From the NCBI GenBank assembly GCA_003290465.1, contig CP030759.1, positions 1 to 64,000 on the forward strand: a stretch of DNA of 64,000 nucleotides. Reading direction: 5' to 3'. The position numbers and the translations under genes were made by a program. The notes below the pieces were generated by a model. That model had not been told where the DNA came from. It ran no database searches and saw nothing but the letters and a program-made list of their open reading frames with translations. Below, piece after piece: positions 60,726-64,000 of this stretch. The stretch's first letter is position 1; each line of letters starts with the position of its first letter. Source of the DNA: Candidatus Sumerlaea chitinivorans. GTDB lineage: Bacteria > Sumerlaeota > Sumerlaeia > Sumerlaeales > Sumerlaeaceae.

Positions 60726-61724
60726 ATGATTAAGTGCGTTGTTCTTACCGCCATAGCTGTGTTGAGCTTTGGGCTGGGGGGCGTCACGACGTTGTCAGCC
60801 CAGCCGCTCAGAGTTACGATTGATGGATCGAGCACCGTCTACCCCATCACCGAAGCGGTTGCCGAGGAGTTCCAAAAGGCGAAGAGTGGGAACATCCATG
60901 TCACGGTTGGAATCAGTGGCACAGGAGGGGGATTTAAAAAATTCCTGAGGGGCGAGACGGATATCTGCAACGCTTCGCGCCCCATCCTTCAGCAAGAGTT
61001 TGATGCTGCCAAAAAAGCGGGAATTGAATTCATTGAGCTGCCAATCGCTTTCGATGCGCTTTCTGTGGTGGTGAATCCTGAGAACACGTGGGCGGACACC
61101 CTAACCACGGCCGAGCTCAGGCTCATGTGGGAACCCGCTGCGGAGAAAAAGATTACTAACTGGAAACAGGTTCGGCCGACCTTTCCGGATGCACCCCTCA
61201 CCCTGTACGGTCCGGGGGCAGATAGTGGAACTTTCGATTATTTCACAGAAGTCATCGTTGGCAAAGCGAAAGCAAGCCGGGGTGACTATATGCCCAGCGA
61301 AGACGATAACGTGCTCGTGCAGGGGATCACCAAGGACAAGAATGCGCTCGGCTACTTTGGATTCGCTTACTTCCTTGAAAACAAGGATAAGCTGAAACTC
61401 GTCGCAATCGATGCAGGCAAGGGGCCCGTCAAACCTTCCGAAGAGACCGTGATGAAGGGCTCGTACAGCCCACTGTCGCGTCCCCTTTTTATCTATGTGA
61501 ATGTGAAATCCCTCGATAGGCCAGAAGTGCGCGAATTTGTCGAGTTCTACCTCACTCACGTGGGCAAGCTCGCGAAGGAAGTGGGCTACATTCCGCTACC
61601 CGCAGACTCCTACGAAAAAGCCAAGAAGCGTCTCACAGGGCGAGAGAGCGGCACCGCTTTTCTCGGCCATTCAGAAGCTGGCATGCATGTGGATGAGATG
61701 TTCGCCCGACAACTTCATCGCTAA
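60726..61724 (+). CDS. pstS: Phosphate ABC transporter substrate-binding protein
   Basis: This 332-residue periplasmic protein binds phosphate and delivers it to PstCAB. It has a Sec signal peptide ([21 protein letters not shown]), the phosphate site [38 protein letters not shown], and [18 protein letters not shown] 60726 (GTG 60723) has AAAGGA upstream; the frame extends 39 codons further without a signal peptide. The Pho box lies about 115 bases upstream. It is the first gene of pstSCA(B). Confidence 0.94.
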   Translation: MIKCVVLTAIAVLSFGLGGVTTLSAQPLRVTIDGSSTVYPITEAVAEEFQKAKSGNIHVTVGISGTGGGFKKFLRGETDICNASRPILQQEFDAAKKAGIEFIELPIAFDALSVVVNPENTWADTLTTAELRLMWEPAAEKKITNWKQVRPTFPDAPLTLYGPGADSGTFDYFTEVIVGKAKASRGDYMPSEDDNVLVQGITKDKNALGYFGFAYFLENKDKLKLVAIDAGKGPVKPSEETVMKGSYSPLSRPLFIYVNVKSLDRPEVREFVEFYLTHVGKLAKEVGYIPLPADSYEKAKKRLTGRESGTAFLGHSEAGMHVDEMFARQLHR

Positions 61725-61751
61725 GTCTTGGGGACACGAAGGCGTATCCGA

Positions 61752-62714
61752 ATGACAACACACGCTGACACGCCAATTAGCCTACAGTTTAAATCGGATC
61801 CAAAAGCGCTTGCACTTGAAACGCGACGGGCGATTCGGAGGGCAAAGCTCGCCGATCGGCTGATTGAGGTGCTGCTCGCGTGCGCGGCCGCGGTGAGTGT
61901 GCTTGTGACGGCTGGGATTGTATTCGTTCTGCTTCGTGAGGCGGCCACCTTTTTCTCCCATGTGTCGATCGTGGAATTCCTGACAAGCACGGACTGGACC
62001 CCTCTCTTTGCAAACCCAAAGTACGGGATCCTGCCGTTGATCACAGCGACGGCAATCACAAGTGCCATTGCGCTTGCCGTGGCGATGCCCCTCGGATTGG
62101 TGATTGCGATTTATCTGAGCGAATTCGCGTCAGCGCGCATTCGCGAACTCCTCAAGCCAACCCTCGAGCTTCTCTCTGCTGTCCCCACCGTCGTTTTCGG
62201 CTACTTTGCGCTCTTACTCGTCACCCCGCTTCTCCAGCGCTTCATTCCAAACGTGGCGGGCTTCAACATGCTGAGTGCGGGTCTCACCATGGGGCTCATG
62301 ATTGTGCCCTACATTAGCTCTCTGAGTGAGGACGCGATGCACGCAGTGCCCATGCTTTTGCGTGAAGGGTCGTATGCACTTGGGGCCAATCGCCTTACGA
62401 CTGCAATCCGCGTGGTGATTCCTGCGGCTCTTTCGGGCATAGGCGCCGCATGTGTGCTCGCGGTGTCGCGCGCCATCGGCGAGACGATGATTGTGGCCAT
62501 CGCGGCGGGTATGCAACCGCGGTTTATTCTCGATCCGCGCGAGGGCGCTGCCACACTGACCGCTTTCATTGTTCAAGTCTGCTTAGGCGATGCCCCTTTC
62601 GGAAGCATTGCCTACCAGAGTATTTTTGCCGCAGGGCTCACACTCTTCCTGCTGAACCTCGGCTTCAATGCAATCGCTCACTATCTCCGACAGAAGTACC
62701 GTGAGGCATATTGA
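61752..62714 (+). CDS. pstC: Phosphate ABC transporter permease PstC
   Basis: This 320-residue inner-membrane permease has six core hydrophobic segments and the EAA-type loop ALGANRLTTAIRVVIPAALSG that contacts the ATPase. Other family parts are LGLVIAIYLSEFAS, LSAVPTVVFGYFAL and AVSRAIGETMIVAIAAGMQP. ATG 61752 has GAAGGCG eight bases upstream. The 8-codon longer frame from 61728 lacks such a site. It ends one base before pstA. Confidence 0.94.
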   Translation: MTTHADTPISLQFKSDPKALALETRRAIRRAKLADRLIEVLLACAAAVSVLVTAGIVFVLLREAATFFSHVSIVEFLTSTDWTPLFANPKYGILPLITATAITSAIALAVAMPLGLVIAIYLSEFASARIRELLKPTLELLSAVPTVVFGYFALLLVTPLLQRFIPNVAGFNMLSAGLTMGLMIVPYISSLSEDAMHAVPMLLREGSYALGANRLTTAIRVVIPAALSGIGAACVLAVSRAIGETMIVAIAAGMQPRFILDPREGAATLTAFIVQVCLGDAPFGSIAYQSIFAAGLTLFLLNLGFNAIAHYLRQKYREAY

Positions 62715-62715
62715 G

Positions 62716-63624
62716 ATGGACAATGTGCGTGGACGCGTCGCACGACGCAGACAAATTGATCGAGCATTTTCCGTAATGGGGGCGGTCTGTACGTGCGTTG
62801 GACTTCTGACGATCGCGATTCTTCTTGGTGCATTGGCGTGGCAGGGACTTGGCAGGATCACGTGGCAATTCCTGACCTCGTTCCCCTCGCGTTTCCCAGC
62901 TAAAGCGGGAATTCTCTCCGCACTTGTTGGGACGGCGCTGGTTACACTCGTTACCGTGATCGTTACAATACCAGTTGGCGTCGCCACTGCGATCTACCTT
63001 GATGAATTTGCACCGCGAAGTCGGTTGGCGAGTTTCATCGAACTGAACATCGCCAACCTCGCCGGCGTACCCAGCATCGTCTATGGTCTACTCGCTCTCG
63101 GGCTGTTCGTCTATCGCATGAAATTAGGCCATAGTATTGCTGCTGCTGGTCTCACTCTTGGTTTGCTTGTGCTTCCGATCGTGATTGTGGCAAGCCGCGA
63201 AGCTCTGCGTTCCATCCCGCAAGATATCCGGGAAGCCTCCTTTGCGCAGGGGGCGACGCGGTGGCAGACCGTGCGGCACCACCTTCTTCCCTATTCGCTC
63301 AGCGGGATTGCAACAGGGGTGATCATCGCAATTTCACGGGCCATGGGCGAGACCGCTCCTCTTGTTACGGTGGGAGCACTCACGTTCATCGCCTTCTTGC
63401 CCCCCTCGCCTTTGATGGACACGCCACCTTTTGTAAATTTTGCGTGGCTTGAGTCACCCTTCACGGTGCTACCGATCCAGGTCTTCAACTGGATCTCCCG
63501 TCCGCAAAAAGAATTTCACGAGTTAGCCGCCGCTGCAGCCCTTCTTCTGATTTTAGCTACGTTACTCATGAATAGTTTGGCGATTTGGCTACGTCGGCGG
63601 GCGCGCCGCCGCACGTCGTGGTAA
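62716..63624 (+). CDS. pstA: Phosphate ABC transporter permease PstA
   Basis: This 302-residue second permease has the family features SALVGTALVTLVTVIVTIPV, IYLDEFAPRSRLASFIE, LAGVPSIVYGLLALGLF, SFAQGATRWQTVRHHLLPYS (coupling loop) and ISRAMGETAPLVTVGAL. ATG 62716 immediately follows the pstC stop; GTGAGG lies about eight bases upstream. A basic tail (RRRARRRTSW) ends it. pstB follows after 15 bases. Confidence 0.94.
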   Translation: MDNVRGRVARRRQIDRAFSVMGAVCTCVGLLTIAILLGALAWQGLGRITWQFLTSFPSRFPAKAGILSALVGTALVTLVTVIVTIPVGVATAIYLDEFAPRSRLASFIELNIANLAGVPSIVYGLLALGLFVYRMKLGHSIAAAGLTLGLLVLPIVIVASREALRSIPQDIREASFAQGATRWQTVRHHLLPYSLSGIATGVIIAISRAMGETAPLVTVGALTFIAFLPPSPLMDTPPFVNFAWLESPFTVLPIQVFNWISRPQKEFHELAAAAALLLILATLLMNSLAIWLRRRARRRTSW

Positions 63625-63639
63625 GGAGGTATGGAAGAC

Positions 63640-64000
63640 ATGATCGCAACGCTTTGGCAAACCGCGGTGCTGGAGGAACCACAAAATTCCATGGTCATTG
63701 AAATGGAGCCATTAAACTCACAAACTGACGAAGTGCCTGCTGAGGACGCTGCTCCTAAGGCGATGGTCCGCAATCTGAATTTTTGGTATGGCTCCCACCA
63801 AATCTTGAAGAACATCAACGCCACTTTCTACGAGCGGCGCGTGACGGCTTTGGTTGGTCCATCGGGGTGCGGCAAAACCACGCTACTACGCTGCTTCAAT
63901 CGCATGCATGACCTGTACGAAGGCAACCGCTACGAAGGCGAGATCCTGCTGCAACCAGACGGGATCAACATTGTGGCCCCGAGCACGGATCCAATTGAGA
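63640..64000 (+). CDS. pstB: Phosphate ABC transporter ATPase PstB (cut by window end)
   Basis: The ATP-binding subunit of the phosphate importer, running off the window with 120 codons visible. The Walker A motif is [20 protein letters not shown] ([10 protein letters not shown]), preceded by [23 protein letters not shown] sits directly before ATG 63631, so ATG 63640, nine bases downstream, is the more likely start. About 40 extra N-terminal residues ([19 protein letters not shown] and on) precede the core. Signature and Walker B lie beyond the window. Confidence 0.93.
   Translation, partial: MIATLWQTAVLEEPQNSMVIEMEPLNSQTDEVPAEDAAPKAMVRNLNFWYGSHQILKNINATFYERRVTALVGPSGCGKTTLLRCFNRMHDLYEGNRYEGEILLQPDGINIVAPSTDPIE

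Overview
The window reads as part of the chromosome of a free-living, Gram-negative bacterium with moderately high GC. An LPS outer membrane is supported by LpxD, a heptose branch (GmhB, HldE-C type adenylyltransferase, GT9 heptosyltransferase) and several lipobox lipoproteins. The large secreted proteins carry SBBP propeller repeats and DxNxNxxPDEC calcium-type repeats, a style common in Planctomycetes, Verrucomicrobia and neighbouring candidate phyla. An uncultured lineage such as Sumerlaeota (BRC1) would fit the gene mix, but that is a guess from style and not a placement. Genes are short operons on both strands. There is no rRNA, CRISPR array, prophage or insertion sequence, and one tRNA (Lys-TTT).

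Layout. 1-739 has no convincing gene and opens with 21 A. 740-8774: a secreted low-complexity protein, hpt, a DUF4292-like lipoprotein, nanE with a GH94 phosphorylase, lpxD and ispG. 9012-22964: a radical SAM/SPASM protein, a secreted propeller plus M23 endopeptidase pair, a 1680-residue mosaic surface protein, a Gfo/Idh/MocA oxidoreductase, rdgB and a carboxypeptidase-regulatory-like lipoprotein. 22989-30580 (minus) is the most notable block: an Rrf2 regulator followed by hdrC-hdrB-hdrA-mvhD-mvhG-mvhA and a hydrogenase protease, a complete MvhADG-HdrABC type hydrogenase/heterodisulfide-reductase set. A zinc alcohol dehydrogenase is divergent from it across an AT-rich spacer with two palindromes.

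31953-45376: PTS EIIA, purine nucleoside phosphorylase, rpsO, pnp (with a His-rich tail), a zinc-ribbon protein, two GT-C-like membrane proteins around a SAM hydrolase-like gene, recJ and an SDR. 45664-50349: the heptose genes, rpmE and two uncharacterised proteins. 50426-57546: an FHA-GAF-sigma54 activator facing a LivJ-like binding protein, a short RdgC-like protein, tRNA-Lys, a HisN-type phosphatase, dapA and a nucleoside/sugar ABC permease. 57595-64000: a DUF4203-like membrane protein, monocistronic rplA, glycerate kinase and pstS-pstC-pstA-pstB, with pstB cut by the window end.

Regulation visible in the DNA: five 11-bp Pho-box repeats before pstS; RNA folds before rpmE, rpsO, rplA and pnp; a LacI/PurR-like palindrome between dapA and the permease; three U-tract terminators; and four long hairpins just after stop codons with no U tract. 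Functional calls rest on recognising motifs and family resemblance by eye; no database search was run.
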